The notes: generated by a model from the letters alone, not told the origin. Counted from the first letter of the stretch, positions 16,611 to 25,971 are shown. The stretch is 33,040 nt of DNA from an uncultured Clostridium sp. (GCA_900554635.1 USHY01000012.1:1-33040), one strand, 5' to 3'. Numbers and translations: made by a program.

Positions 16611-17331
16611 ATGGAAGATTTAACAGGTAGAATTCATTCAGTTGAAACATTTGGAACAGTTGATGGTCCAGGAATTAGATTTGTAATTTTCTTTCAAGGT
16701 TGTGCTCTAAAGTGTAAATATTGTCATAATAGAGACACTTGGAACCCTAATACCCGGAAATCCTGTAAAAGTTTCAGAATTAATAGATAGAATAAAAAAA
16801 TATGAAGAATATATAAAGCTTTCAAAAGGTGGTGTTACTGCATCCGGTGGTGAACCTTTATTACAGCCTAAATTTTTAATTTCACTATTTACAGAATTAA
16901 AAAAGCTAGGATTTCATACAGCACTTGATACTTCTGGTATGTTTCCACTAACAGATGAAATAAAACAAGTTTTAAGTTTAACTGATTTAGTTTTATTAGA
17001 TATAAAACATATTAACGATGAAAAATGTAAAGATTTAGTTGGTTTTTCAAACAAACTAGAATTAGAATTTGCAAGATATTTAAGTGATAACAATATTCCA
17101 ATGTGGATAAGGCAAGTTTTAATTCCTGGATATACTGATGATGAGAAAGATTTAATCGATTTAAAAAATTTCTTAAAAACATTAAAGACTGTTCAAAAGG
17201 TTGAATTAAACGCTTACCATACATTAGGTGTTTATAAATGGGGTGAGTTAGGTTTCAAATATCCTTTAGAAGGTGTTAGACCTGCAAATGCCGATGATGT
17301 AGCAAGAGCAAAACGCATTTTAGAAATATAA
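16611..17331 (+). CDS. pflA: pyruvate formate-lyase activating enzyme, +1 shift at CGG
   Basis: This radical-SAM activase installs the glycyl radical on PflB. ATG 16611 follows AAAGGAG. The 4Fe-4S motif is CALKCKYC (CxxxCxxC), followed by HNRDTW. Frame 0 then hits CGG at codon 49 and stops after 59 codons. A +1 shift gives NPNT-G-NPVKVSELIDRIKKYE, then the SAM-binding GGVTASGGEPLLQP and the rest of the fold, ending YPLEGVRPANADDVARAKRI. The total is 239 residues, normal for PflA. Without decoding through CGG, pflB could not be activated by this gene's product. A hairpin overlaps its stop codon. Confidence 0.92.
16755..16758 (+). other. CGGA recoding site in pflA
   Basis: The in-frame context is AAU ACC CGGA AAU CCU. 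Read as a quadruplet it gives N-T-G-N-P and joins the cysteine motif to the SAM-binding region. This is the only plus-strand site, so the effect is not an artefact of one strand. Confidence 0.9.
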
Positions 17332-17353
17332 TTTCAAAATGCGTTTTCTTTTT
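17310..17353 (+). terminator. terminator of pflA
   Basis: A 12-bp stem (AAAACGCATTTT with AAAATGCGTTTT) has a paired inner part and is followed by a T-rich tract. It overlaps the last codons of pflA. Confidence 0.8.
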
Positions 17354-17404
17354 TCATCATATTTCATTCTTTATTTAATATATTTTAAATAAAGGAGCTT
17401 GTTT

Positions 17405-18406
17405 ATGTTTAAATGTATAATAATCAAACTAAAGTCTTTATTCTGGCCTTGTATCATTTGTAGTTTTATTATATTTTTGCTAGTATTCTCAAACACCAAC
17501 TTAGTTGCAGCAAAAACTGGTCTAAGTTTATGGGCCAATTCTGTATTACCTTCTCTTCTCCCTTTTTTCATTGCTACAGAACTTCTAGGTTATACAACGG
17601 TTATATCTTATTGTGGAAAAATACTAAATAAGCTAATGCGCCCAATTTTCAATGTTCCTGGAGAAGGTGCTTTTGCATTGATTATGGGAATTATTAGTGG
17701 TTACCCTGTAGGTGCTAAAATTGTAGCTAATTTAAAGGAACAACATTTATGTAGTGATATTGAAGCTGAAAGATTAATTGCTTTTACTAACAATTCTGGT
17801 CCTTTATTTATCATAGGTACTGTTGGTGTAAGTATGTTTTCAAGTGTTTCTTTGGGAATGCTTTTATTTCTTTGCCACTTACTTAGCTCTTTGACAGTTG
17901 GCTTTTTATTTAGATGGTGGAAGTCTTCGAAAGAAAAAAAATTAAGAGATTCTACTTATTCTAATCAGTCTTCTACTCTTTCTTTTTATAACTTAGGAGA
18001 ATTGCTATCTAAGAGTATTGTGAATTCTATTAGTACAGTTTTGTTAATTGGTGGGTTTGTAGTTTTGTTTTCAATTATAATTTCTATACTAAATACAAGT
18101 GGCTTTTTACATATTCTTTCATCACAACTTTTTAATTTGCTTGGAATTCCTGAAAACATTAGTTTAGGATTTTTTATGGGTGCTATAGAAATTACTAATG
18201 GTTTATCTTTTATTACAACCTTACCCGCTGAGTCTTTAAACTTCAAGTTAGTTTTTGCCTCTCTAATTTTGGGATTTGGTGGTTTTTCTGTACTTTTACA
18301 AGTTTTAAGTATTACCTCTAAAGCTAAAATTTCAATTAAACCATATTTTTGGGGGAAACTACTCCAATCAATTTTAGCAGCATTTTTTACATTTTTGTTT
18401 ATATAA
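17405..18406 (+). CDS. ylbJ: sporulation integral membrane protein YlbJ-like
   Basis: This 333-residue polytopic membrane protein is of the YlbJ type, with nucleoside-recognition (Gate) domains. Key segments are SLWANSVLPSLLPFFIATEL, IMGIISGYPVGAKIVANL and TNNSGPLFIIGTVGVSMF, which are repeated in inverted order in the second half (GFFMGAIEITNGLSF). In Bacillus, ylbJ is needed for spore cortex formation under sigma-E. I start it at ATG 17405, seven nt after AAAGGAG, rather than the in-frame TTG at 17399 next to the ribosome site. It stands alone between two terminators. Together with the PdaA-like enzyme it suggests the organism can sporulate. Confidence 0.87.
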   Translation: MFKCIIIKLKSLFWPCIICSFIIFLLVFSNTNLVAAKTGLSLWANSVLPSLLPFFIATELLGYTTVISYCGKILNKLMRPIFNVPGEGAFALIMGIISGYPVGAKIVANLKEQHLCSDIEAERLIAFTNNSGPLFIIGTVGVSMFSSVSLGMLLFLCHLLSSLTVGFLFRWWKSSKEKKLRDSTYSNQSSTLSFYNLGELLSKSIVNSISTVLLIGGFVVLFSIIISILNTSGFLHILSSQLFNLLGIPENISLGFFMGAIEITNGLSFITTLPAESLNFKLVFASLILGFGGFSVLLQVLSITSKAKISIKPYFWGKLLQSILAAFFTFLFI

Positions 18407-18408
18407 AA

Positions 18409-18432
18409 AAAGATAGGCCATCGCCTATCTTT
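18409..18432. terminator. bidirectional terminator between ylbJ and the LANTG protein
   Basis: A 10-bp stem AAAGATAGGC/GCCTATCTTT has a four-base loop. The T-run is short on plus but seven long on minus, so it serves mainly the minus-strand gene. Confidence 0.75.
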
Positions 18433-18442
18433 AAATCTTAAA

Positions 18443-18808
18443 TTAATCAATATTATTATAATCTTTAATTTTCTTGTAAGCAAATATTGCAGATACACCA
18501 CATAGAACAATTACTAACCATGGTAATTCATCTTCCAAACCTGTATTTGCTAAATTCCCTGAAGCATTAGTATTAGAATTAGTATTTGTGTTTGTAGGAA
18601 TACTAACATTAATATTTGTTTCTCCATCTTTAATGCTATTTGTTATATCTATGGTTTGATTAGTATTTGTATTTGTACTTCCACTTGTCCATTCATTAAA
18701 TTGAATATTTCCTGTATTTGTTGCTAATGCTACTACATTAATGCTTATTACTACAAAAACCACTAGAGCTACTATACTAATTATTAATTCTCTCTTTCCT
18801 AAACTCAT
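18443..18808 (-). CDS. small Thr/Asn-rich surface protein with two membrane segments
   Basis: The 121-residue protein has an N-terminal hydrophobic segment (about residues 8-29, possibly a signal peptide). A low-complexity middle follows, rich in T and N (SGSTNTNTNQT, PTNTNTNSNTNASG). Then comes NLANTGLEDELP, a hydrophobic helix (WLVIVLCGVSAIFAY) and a basic tail (KKIKDYNN). LANTG plus helix plus lysines resembles a degenerate sortase signal (LPXTG-type), but no sortase is encoded here and the protein may simply be membrane-anchored. The start is ATG at 18808 behind AAGGAGA, with a good promoter. I do not know its function. Confidence 0.75.
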   Translation of the reverse strand: MSLGKRELIISIVALVVFVVISINVVALATNTGNIQFNEWTSGSTNTNTNQTIDITNSIKDGETNINVSIPTNTNTNSNTNASGNLANTGLEDELPWLVIVLCGVSAIFAYKKIKDYNNID

Positions 18809-18849
18809 ATTATCTCTCCTTATATTATATTATTAATACTACTCTTATA

Positions 18850-18878
18850 TTTATACTATATTTCTGTAAAAAAATCAA
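18850..18878 (-). promoter_or_regulatory. promoter of the LANTG protein gene
   Basis: On the minus strand TTGATT (18873..18878) and TATAAA (18850..18855) are separated by 17 nt. Confidence 0.65.
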
Positions 18879-18894
18879 GACTTTTTGTAAAATT

Positions 18895-20730
18895 TTATAC
18901 TTTTTTTTGTATTTTTTTCATTTCTTCATGTCTTTTTATTTTTTGAGTAGTTGTTTTAATAAGTTCCTCTTCTGTTACGATTATTTCTTTTACATACTTA
19001 TATGCTGGCATTGTTTTGTTTATCTCTTTTATTTTTTCCCATAATGTTTCTTTTATTTCTTCCTCAGAGCAAGCTCCATATACCTCTTTCATAATATCTT
19101 TATCATAAACAATTTTTGCACATATCTTTAAGTCTATTTCATCATCTTCTTCTGGTCTTCCATATACAAAGCTTTCCTTAACGCCTTCTATTTTATTAAT
19201 AACAGTTTCAATTTCTTCTGGGAAAACATTTTTGCCATTTTTCAATACTATTACGCTCTTTTTTCTTCCACATAAGAATAAGAATCCTTTTTTGTCAACA
19301 TAACCTAGGTCTCCTGTATTGAACCAACCCTTATCAAGAACTGCTTTTGTTGCTTCTTCATTTTGGTAATATCCAAGCATTACTGTTGGACCTTTTACAA
19401 AAATTTCGCCTATTCCATTTTCATCTTTATTTACAATTTTTAGCTTTACACTTGGAAATACTTTTCCAACAGATCCAATTTTTTGTTCAAAATCTGTACC
19501 TGCTGATATTACAGGTGAAGTTTCTGTTAGCCCATATCCTTGAACTGTTGTTATTCCTAGGTCATTAAATCCTTTCTCAACTTCTGGTGAAAGTGCTGCT
19601 GCACCATTTACCAATAGTCTTAGTTTTCCACCAAATCCATCTATTATGTCTTTAAAAATAACTCTTCTGAAATTTATTCCAACTTTTGAAATAATATTTG
19701 TAAGTTTTATCATTTTTTCAACTTCTGGAAGTTTGCCTTTTTTCTCAATATTTTTCATTAAGCGTTTATATATATTTTCATAAAGTGCTGGCACTGATAT
19801 CATTGCAGTTATTTGATAATCTTTTATATCACTTGCTATATGTCTTATTCCTGCACAATAAGCTATACTTGATCCCCTTGATATTGGGTATAAAAATCCT
19901 ACTGTACATTCGAATGTATGGTGTAATGGTAGAAAAGATAGCAGTGTATCTTTTTCATCTAAGTAAAGAACTTTTGCTATGTCCATTAAATTTGTTGCAA
20001 TATTTTTGTGTGAAAGCATTACTGCCTTAGACATTGCAGTTGTTCCTGATGTAAATAGCATAAATCCCATTGTTTCATTATTTATTTTTGCATCTAGGAA
20101 TTTTTTGTTTCCCTTTTCCATTAGTTCCTTACCATTTTTAACTAATTCTTTTTGTGAATAAACACCATTTTCTCTTTTTTCAAGATCCATTGAAATATAA
20201 TATCTCAAATCTGTTGTTTGTCTTTTTCTTATATCTTGCATTACATCATCATATTTATTTGAATAGAAAATTGCTTCAACTCCTGAACGAACTATAAGCG
20301 TTTCTAGTTCATTTGCAGGAAGCATTTTATCTAAAGGAACCACAATCCCTGTTCCGCAAGCAATTGCCATATATGCCAAGCTCCATTCATAGCGATTATC
20401 TCCAATAATTGCTATTCTCTTTCCTGATAATCCCATATTAATAAGTTTTGTTCCTAAACTATTAATATCCTGTAAAAACTGGTTATATGTAATAAACTTA
20501 AACTCTCCTGCTACATCTGTTTTATACTTAAAAGCAGGTTTTGTTCCATACTTCTTTGCAGAAAGTTCAATCATTTCCTTCAAATTAGAAAACTTATCAC
20601 ACTTATGCAATTTCTTTTTAGCATTTACCTTTTTCACACATTCAAAATCTTCATCTTTTATATCTTTATACTGAAATAATTCCTTTAACTTTTTCCATTC
20701 CTCTTTATAACTCTTATCACTCTTGCCCAT
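18895..20730 (-). CDS. long-chain acyl-CoA synthetase (AMP-binding)
   Basis: It activates fatty acids through an acyl-adenylate. The 611-residue ANL-family enzyme has the P-loop LFTSGTTAMSKAVMLSH (the usual second glycine pair is replaced by AMS), the A5 motif VQGYGLTETSPV, the A7/A8 region WFNTGDLGYVDKKGFLFLCG with RKKSVIVLKNGKNVFPEE, and a C-terminal lysine region TTTQKIKRHEE. It starts at ATG 20730 behind AGAGGTG and has a consensus promoter. The C-terminal extension (EEIKETLWEKIKEINKTMPAY) is typical of this clade. It is divergent from the Smr gene. The substrate chain length is not determined by sequence. It has no in-frame CGG. Confidence 0.92.
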   Translation of the reverse strand: MGKSDKSYKEEWKKLKELFQYKDIKDEDFECVKKVNAKKKLHKCDKFSNLKEMIELSAKKYGTKPAFKYKTDVAGEFKFITYNQFLQDINSLGTKLINMGLSGKRIAIIGDNRYEWSLAYMAIACGTGIVVPLDKMLPANELETLIVRSGVEAIFYSNKYDDVMQDIRKRQTTDLRYYISMDLEKRENGVYSQKELVKNGKELMEKGNKKFLDAKINNETMGFMLFTSGTTAMSKAVMLSHKNIATNLMDIAKVLYLDEKDTLLSFLPLHHTFECTVGFLYPISRGSSIAYCAGIRHIASDIKDYQITAMISVPALYENIYKRLMKNIEKKGKLPEVEKMIKLTNIISKVGINFRRVIFKDIIDGFGGKLRLLVNGAAALSPEVEKGFNDLGITTVQGYGLTETSPVISAGTDFEQKIGSVGKVFPSVKLKIVNKDENGIGEIFVKGPTVMLGYYQNEEATKAVLDKGWFNTGDLGYVDKKGFLFLCGRKKSVIVLKNGKNVFPEEIETVINKIEGVKESFVYGRPEEDDEIDLKICAKIVYDKDIMKEVYGACSEEEIKETLWEKIKEINKTMPAYKYVKEIIVTEEELIKTTTQKIKRHEEMKKIQKKV

Positions 20731-20757
20731 ATAAGCACCTCTTTTTCATACTTTACT

Positions 20758-20786
20758 ATTATACATTAAAATGGAACTTTTTTCAA
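20758..20786 (-). promoter_or_regulatory. sigma-A promoter of the acyl-CoA synthetase gene
   Basis: On the minus strand TTGAAA (20781..20786) and TATAAT (20758..20763) are separated by 17 nt. Confidence 0.8.
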
Positions 20787-20879
20787 CTAATTATGTTATA
20801 ATAATTTACAAAACATTTTTTGGGTTACATTTTCTCTTGACACCAGTGTTATAATAATTTTAGTTTTATGGAGGGTTTT

Positions 20880-21134
20880 ATGTTAGATGATTTGTTGATT
20901 CCAGAAGATAAGCGAGTTACTATTGATTTGCATGATATGGAGCTTTTAGAGGCTCGTTATTATTTAGATAAATTGTTTGAAACATTGCCAGATGATATTA
21001 TGGAAGTTGTGGTTATTCATGGCTATCGTAAAGGGCAAGTTTTGCTTAATATGGTGCGTAAAGAGTTTAAGCATCCTAGGATTAAGCAAAAAGTAATCCC
21101 TTTAAATAAAGGAATTACTTTGTTTTTAGTTTAA
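20880..21134 (+). CDS. stand-alone Smr (small MutS-related) domain protein
   Basis: This 84-residue protein is a single Smr domain with TIDLHDMELLEARYYLDKL and VVVIHGYRKGQVLLNMV, corresponding to the DLHG and HGxG motifs. In other proteins, Smr domains nick DNA (MutS2) or cleave mRNA at stalled or collided ribosomes (MutS2/SmrB, Cue2). The start is ATG at 20880; GGAGG (20870..20874) lies between it and an earlier in-frame ATG at 20868 that would overlap the ribosome site. An extended -10, TGTTATAAT, lies around 20847..20855. The stop overlaps the convergent HlyD-like gene by 9 nt. Whether it acts on DNA or RNA is unknown. Confidence 0.82.
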   Translation: MLDDLLIPEDKRVTIDLHDMELLEARYYLDKLFETLPDDIMEVVVIHGYRKGQVLLNMVRKEFKHPRIKQKVIPLNKGITLFLV

Positions 21135-22430
21135 TTCTTTGCTTATTTTATCTAAGTCTGGGTCTGCTAGGATTTCATCATATATGCTTATTTTCCTCAT
21201 GCCATTTATTTGGCTTGCATTGTATCCCATACTTTTCAACTCATCGGCTTTATAGTTTGTTATTATACTGTACTTATCATTTTCTTTTACTATCTTCACA
21301 AGTATTTTACTTAATATTCCACCTTTTGTTCTTATGCAATAGCTTAAACCATTTTCATATATGATACTAGAATTTGGCACTCTTAAGCCTTCTTGCTCCC
21401 ACCATATTAAGTCAAGTGATATTTTTCTATAACTTGTTAGATATTCTACTCCTTGTGTTATTTTTAACACCAAAAGCCTCTCATTTTTCTCATCACTTAC
21501 ATATACAACTTCAGCCGGAATTTCTTGGTTTGCTGATAATCTTATCTTTAACTTTGTTCCTACTTCCGCCCTTTTTGCTTCTTTAGTATCTGTTACTACT
21601 GCTATATAACATTCAAAATTATTTATTATTTTTGCTGAAGTATCACTTGATGATACTATTTGTCCTGTTGTTAAATTTAAGTCTTCTAAGGATTTTATGC
21701 TTAGCTCTTGAAAACTATTCGGTGTTAGTTTTTCTTCTAGCCCATCTACCCTATATGACACTATTCCTCCAATTTTCGAAGTTTCATATTTCGAACTACT
21801 ACTTAATTGTTTTTCTATTGAAGCTCGCTCATTAATTAAGTTATTTATGTATGCACCTGATGGGCTAAGTTCCCCTGAAATTTTGGCTTTTTTAGTAATA
21901 TACTTGTTGATTTCCACTTTATACTCTTTTATCTCTTGTAAATTATTCTTATTTTGTATTCCGTTTATTTTATTTTCAATTTGATTTTCAAGTGCTTTAA
22001 TATCACTTGAAGGTAATTCTGTTTGCCCTTCCATTGCCTTCTGAATTTGATTGTTCAGCTCTGTTATTTTCGTATTCAGTTCTTGCTCATTTGAAACCTC
22101 ATACCTGAAGATTGCTTCTCCAACAGAGGTTCTTTCTCCTTCATTCTTTATTTGAACTAATTTTTTTTGTTCCTCTGAATTTTTAATTACATACTCATTT
22201 CTAATTACATACCCTGTTAAAGTTTCTTCCTGAGATACTTTTCCTTGTTCTACTAAAAAGGAATCTGTTGGTTTTACTGCTAATAATATTATTTTATAAG
22301 CACAAAAAATTATTATACATATTATTAAGGATAACAAAAAGACTTGTAGTATATGGTCTACTACTTTGTTTTTTTTCTTGGCAATTTTTTTATTTTCTTT
22401 TTTCGTACTTTTCTTAGTCTTTGTTACCAT
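21126..22430 (-). CDS. HlyD-like membrane-fusion/adaptor protein
   Basis: This 434-residue protein has a lysine-rich cytoplasmic start, one membrane helix (about residues 27-50), and an extracytoplasmic region with a lipoyl/barrel-type segment (SQEETLTGYVIRNEYVIKN), a coiled-coil (about residues 110-210) and a second barrel half (IGGIVSYRVDGLEEKLTP). This layout resembles HlyD-family adaptors of Gram-positive bacteria. The last ~100 residues contain RVPNSSIIYENGLSYC, typical of these proteins. I prefer ATG 22430, nine nt after GGAGG, over ATG 22436. It lies nine nt after miaA as the last gene of the pilin-mutL-miaA operon. No partner transporter is present in the window. Function is inferred from fold only. 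Confidence 0.75.
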   Translation of the reverse strand: MVTKTKKSTKKENKKIAKKKNKVVDHILQVFLLSLIICIIIFCAYKIILLAVKPTDSFLVEQGKVSQEETLTGYVIRNEYVIKNSEEQKKLVQIKNEGERTSVGEAIFRYEVSNEQELNTKITELNNQIQKAMEGQTELPSSDIKALENQIENKINGIQNKNNLQEIKEYKVEINKYITKKAKISGELSPSGAYINNLINERASIEKQLSSSSKYETSKIGGIVSYRVDGLEEKLTPNSFQELSIKSLEDLNLTTGQIVSSSDTSAKIINNFECYIAVVTDTKEAKRAEVGTKLKIRLSANQEIPAEVVYVSDEKNERLLVLKITQGVEYLTSYRKISLDLIWWEQEGLRVPNSSIIYENGLSYCIRTKGGILSKILVKIVKENDKYSIITNYKADELKSMGYNASQINGMRKISIYDEILADPDLDKISKELN

Positions 22431-22445
22431 TAACATTTCCCTCCT

Positions 22446-23357
22446 TTAGTTTTTTATCATAATATCAATATTATCCTCTATGCTGTTTTCTCCATTTAGC
22501 CATATTATGTTTTTGTTTTTTCTAAACCAGGTTAATTGTCTTTTTGCATAATGTCTTGTTTCTTTTTTTATTTTTTCTACCATTTCTTCTTTTGTTGTTT
22601 TATTTTCTAGGTATTCAACTACTTCTTTATAGCCAAGGCCTTGCATTGCTGTTGGAAATTTTTGATATTTATTTAAAATTCCTTGCACTTCATCAATCAA
22701 GCCTTGTTCTATCATTTTGTCTACCCTTTTTTCAATTTTTTCATATAATACTTGTCTATCCATTGTTATTGCAAATAATTTGTAATTATATTTAATTTCG
22801 CTCTTTCGTGACTCTAGTTCTTGCTCTGTTTTTGTTTTTCCTGTTTTATGGTATATTTCTAAAACCCTTATTATTCTTTTTTTATCATTCTCGCTAATTT
22901 TTTTCATTGCAACTGGGTCTATTGCTTGTGCCATATTATATAGTTTTTGAAGTCCCTGTTCTTCAGCTATTTTATTTAAACTCTCTCTATATTTTGTATC
23001 GATTTTTTCATCTTGAAATTCTATTCCTAGAATTAGGCTGTCTATATAAAGTCCTGTCCCTCCTACAATTATTGGCACTTTTCCTTTTGCTAGTATAGCT
23101 TCAATTGCTTTTTCAGCATCTTTTTTGAAACTTGATACACTATATCTTTCATCTGGAGAAACAAAATCGATTAAATAATGATTAATCCCTTGCATTTCCT
23201 CTGGTGTGATTTTTGCTGTTCCAATATTCATATCTTTATATATTTGCATGGAATCAGCTGAGATTATTTCTCCATTTATTCTTTTGGCAAGCTCAACTGC
23301 AAGATTGGATTTTCCAGATGCAGTTGGTCCACCTATTACATATACCGTTGGTTTCAT
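22446..23357 (-). CDS. miaA: tRNA dimethylallyltransferase
   Basis: MiaA adds the isopentenyl group to A37 of tRNAs that read U-starting codons. The 303-residue protein has the P-loop GPTASGKSNLAVEL, SADSMQIYKDMNIGTAK (substrate motif DSMQIY), VGGTGLYIDSLI and ETRHYAKRQLTWFRKN. Its ATG overlaps the mutL stop as TAATG, with AGGAG upstream inside mutL. mutL-miaA is a widespread gene order. It is notable here because position 37 is the base changed in the recoding glycine tRNA, although MiaA itself acts on A37 and would not modify G37. It has no in-frame CGG. Confidence 0.97.
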   Translation of the reverse strand: MKPTVYVIGGPTASGKSNLAVELAKRINGEIISADSMQIYKDMNIGTAKITPEEMQGINHYLIDFVSPDERYSVSSFKKDAEKAIEAILAKGKVPIIVGGTGLYIDSLILGIEFQDEKIDTKYRESLNKIAEEQGLQKLYNMAQAIDPVAMKKISENDKKRIIRVLEIYHKTGKTKTEQELESRKSEIKYNYKLFAITMDRQVLYEKIEKRVDKMIEQGLIDEVQGILNKYQKFPTAMQGLGYKEVVEYLENKTTKEEMVEKIKKETRHYAKRQLTWFRKNKNIIWLNGENSIEDNIDIMIKN

Positions 23358-25403
23358 TATTTTCTCCTATTGAATTTTCTTTCTAAATCTGCTTTCTCCA
23401 TTTTAATTGCTGTTGGTCTACCATGTGGGCAAGTAAATGGATTTGGTAAAATTAATAATTTTTTCATTAAGTTATCTACTTCTTCTTTTGTAAGTGCCAT
23501 GTTTGCCTTTACTGCTGCTTTGCAGGCAATTGTTGCTATAAATTTATCTTCTTTTTCTTGTTTAGCTGTAATTGCTACAGTATCAATTGTGTCTAAAATT
23601 TCTAAAAATAGCTCTTTTGTATCCATATCCATACAGATTGATGGAACACCTACTAGTCTAATTGTGTTGTCTCCAAATTCTTCTAGCATAAATCCTGCTT
23701 TTCTAAATAAATCAACATTTTCTTTTACTATTGCTTTTTCTTTATGTGATAGAGTTATTATGTCTGGTAATAGCATTATTTGAGAGTCTTTTTCAGCATT
23801 TTTATAATAATTCTTTTTAATTTCTTCATACATTACTCGTTCATGTGCTGCATGTTGGTCTATTATGTACATTTCATTGCCCATCTCAATTATCAAGTAT
23901 GTTGAGAATACTGAGCCACAATACTTGTAAGAAGGCACTTTACTATAATCTTCATTGTCTTCAAACACTGAAAGATTTTTTCCATCTTCTAATGAATAGT
24001 TCGTTACTTTTTCAGCATCATCTTTATTTTCATCCTTTTTAATTCCAAATGTTTGGCTATACATCTTTTCAAAGTCAACATTTGTAGCTGGCTGCTCTGT
24101 TTCTTCAATAGATGTAGCTGGTGTAAAGTTTGGTGTTTCATTATTTTTGTAGGCAAATATCTCTTCTATTGCATTTTTTTCAACTTGTTCTTCTATCTCA
24201 TTATTTTTCTTTTTAAAAATTCCAAAAAGTCCTACTTTTTTAGGTGTTTCCGCTTCATCTTCTTTTATTGTTTCAAACCTTTGAGTTGCTTGCATATTAA
24301 CACTTGGTGTATTAGAAATTAAATTTTCTGGATTAGAAATTTTCATTTCCTCTTGTGTATCTTTTTCTTCTCTTCTTTCTTCTTCAGATTCCTTGTCAGG
24401 ATTTTTTACTAAATCTCCTTTTAATAGTGCTTCTTTTATTGCATGATATACAGCTTTGAAAACTTTTTGTTCCTCTTGAAATCTAATTTCCAATTTGGTT
24501 GGATGAACATTTACATCAATTTTCCTTGGGTCCATATCTAAATTTAGTATTATAAATCCAAATTTTCCAATTGGTAATAATCCTTTATATGCTTGTTCTG
24601 CCCCTGCTGATAAAGTTTTATCTTTAATGAATCTTTTATTTACAAAAAATAATTGATAGCTTCTATTATTTCTAGCAATTTCTGGTTTTCCAATTACTCC
24701 TGTAACTTTTATATCTTCATATTGATATTCTACATCTATTAATCCTTCTGTTGTTTCTTTTCCATAGATGTTATATACAACTGTTTTTATATCTCCATTT
24801 CCATTTGTTTTTACTAGGGTTTTGGTTTCATTTGACAAACGAATAGCAACACCTGGATTTGCTAAAGCAATTCTTATTATAGTATCTTCTATATATCCGA
24901 AGTTCTGTGTAATCCTTTTTCAAAAATTTGTATCTTACTGGAGTATTGTAAAATAAATTGCTTACTGTAATTGTAGTACCATTTTGAGCACCTGTTTCCT
25001 CTTGTTCAACTACTTCTCCACCTTCAACAATAACTTTACTTCCCATAAAATCACTTTCAGTTTTAGTAACTACTTCTACATGAGAAATAGCTGCTATACT
25101 TGCTAAAGCTTCTCCTCTGAACCCCATTGACCTTACAGTCTCTAAATCTTCAGCTGTTCTTATTTTACTAGTTGCATGTCTTTCAAATGCAAATTTCACA
25201 TCATCTTTTGCAATTCCTGAGCCATTATCTATTATTTTTATTTGCTTAATACCACCATTTTTTACTTCAACTGCTATACTTGTTGCTCCAGCATCAATTG
25301 AGTTTTCAACTAACTCTTTTACGACAGATGCAGGTCTTTCAATAACTTCACCTGCTGCTATCTGGTTTATTGTTAAATCATCTAATAAAACTATTTTTCC
25401 CAT
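23357..25403 (-). CDS. mutL: DNA mismatch repair protein MutL, +1 shift at CGG
   Basis: This is the mismatch-repair GHKL ATPase and endonuclease. The N-terminal domain is intact from ATG 25403: QIAAGEVIERPASVVKELVE, DNGSGI, ERHATSKI and GFRGEALASI. Frame 0 meets CGG at codon 169 (GAA CUU CGG AUA) and stops at residue 191. A +1 shift gives DYTEL-G-YIEDTIIRIALA, which matches TELGNI in B. subtilis MutL from memory, including the glycine. The protein continues through VNVHPTKLEIRF to the C-terminal nuclease motifs DQHAAHERVMYE, ACKAAVKA and CPHGRPT. The total is 681 residues, with the usual variable acidic linker. It lies in the operon pilin-mutL-miaA. Functional MutL depends on decoding the CGG. 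Confidence 0.92.
24896..24899 (-). other. CGGA recoding site in mutL
   Basis: The in-frame context is GAA CUU CGGA UAU AUA. Read as a quadruplet it gives E-L-G-Y-I; a glycine is expected at this position from the B. subtilis homologue. The same six bases TTCGGA occur out of frame in uvrC (TTC GGA in VFGMV) without any shift. Confidence 0.9.
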
Positions 25404-25421
25404 AATTATTCCTTCCTAAAA

Positions 25422-25874
25422 TTAGTGTAATCCATATTCAACATAGTGCATTACACCATCTTTTTCTACTCCATTTAAACTTATAACCTCTCTGTTAGAA
25501 AAATTAACAGCAATGTCATCATTTACATCTGGAATATCAAATATAGAGTTAATATCGCTTGATGAAAAATATCTTATTTTACTGTTGTTAACATCATCTG
25601 TCTGAATATAATTTGATGTATCATTGTTTATGATTTCTTGCAAAGTATTCCTTTGTGATTGTGTAAGTTCACTACCTAATGTTGCAATATCATAGTTTTC
25701 TTCAATCATCAAATCCACTTTCTTTTGTATCACTTTCATATATGTTTCAAATTTTACAACTATTGATCTTTTATATGTTTCCATACCGTTGTAAAGCACT
25801 AATCCTGTAATTATTAATAGCACAATAACTGTACATAATAAAATTATTAAGGTTATACCTTTATTATTTTTCAT
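25422..25874 (-). CDS. type IV pilin-like / prepilin-type N-terminus protein
   Basis: This 150-residue protein begins MKNNKGITLIILLCTVIVLL. It has a basic leader ending in Gly and a long hydrophobic helix, as in type IV pilins and type II secretion pseudopilins, but position 5 is not Glu. The rest is hydrophilic, with no family I recognise (EENYDIATLGSELTQSQ, FSSSDINSIFDIPDVNDD). ATG 25874 follows AAGGAGA. It is the first gene of the mutL-miaA operon, 18 nt before mutL. Processing by a prepilin peptidase would be expected at GITL, but none is encoded nearby. Confidence 0.65.
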   Translation of the reverse strand: MKNNKGITLIILLCTVIVLLIITGLVLYNGMETYKRSIVVKFETYMKVIQKKVDLMIEENYDIATLGSELTQSQRNTLQEIINNDTSNYIQTDDVNNSKIRYFSSSDINSIFDIPDVNDDIAVNFSNREVISLNGVEKDGVMHYVEYGLH

Positions 25875-25905
25875 AAGCTTCTCCTTTTGTTTTCACTTCG
25901 CATTT

Positions 25906-25934
25906 ATTCTATCATATTGGCTTTTCTTTTTCAA
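25906..25934 (-). promoter_or_regulatory. sigma-A promoter of the pilin-mutL-miaA operon
   Basis: On the minus strand TTGAAA (25929..25934) and TAGAAT (25906..25911) are separated by 17 nt. It is back to back with the tRNA promoter. Confidence 0.75.
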
Positions 25935-25943
25935 TAATTTTTA

Positions 25944-25971
25944 TTGACTTTTTTATATTATGTGGTAAAAT
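25944..25971 (+). promoter_or_regulatory. promoter of the glycine tRNA
   Basis: TTGACT (25944..25949) and TAAAAT (25966..25971) are separated by 16 nt with TGG immediately before the -10. The tRNA begins 12 nt downstream, so the gene looks independently transcribed and active. Confidence 0.75.

Noticed and set aside
20836..20855. TTGACA plus TATAAT upstream of the Smr gene as a sigma-A promoter
   Set aside because: The two hexamers are only seven nt apart; only the extended -10 is usable.
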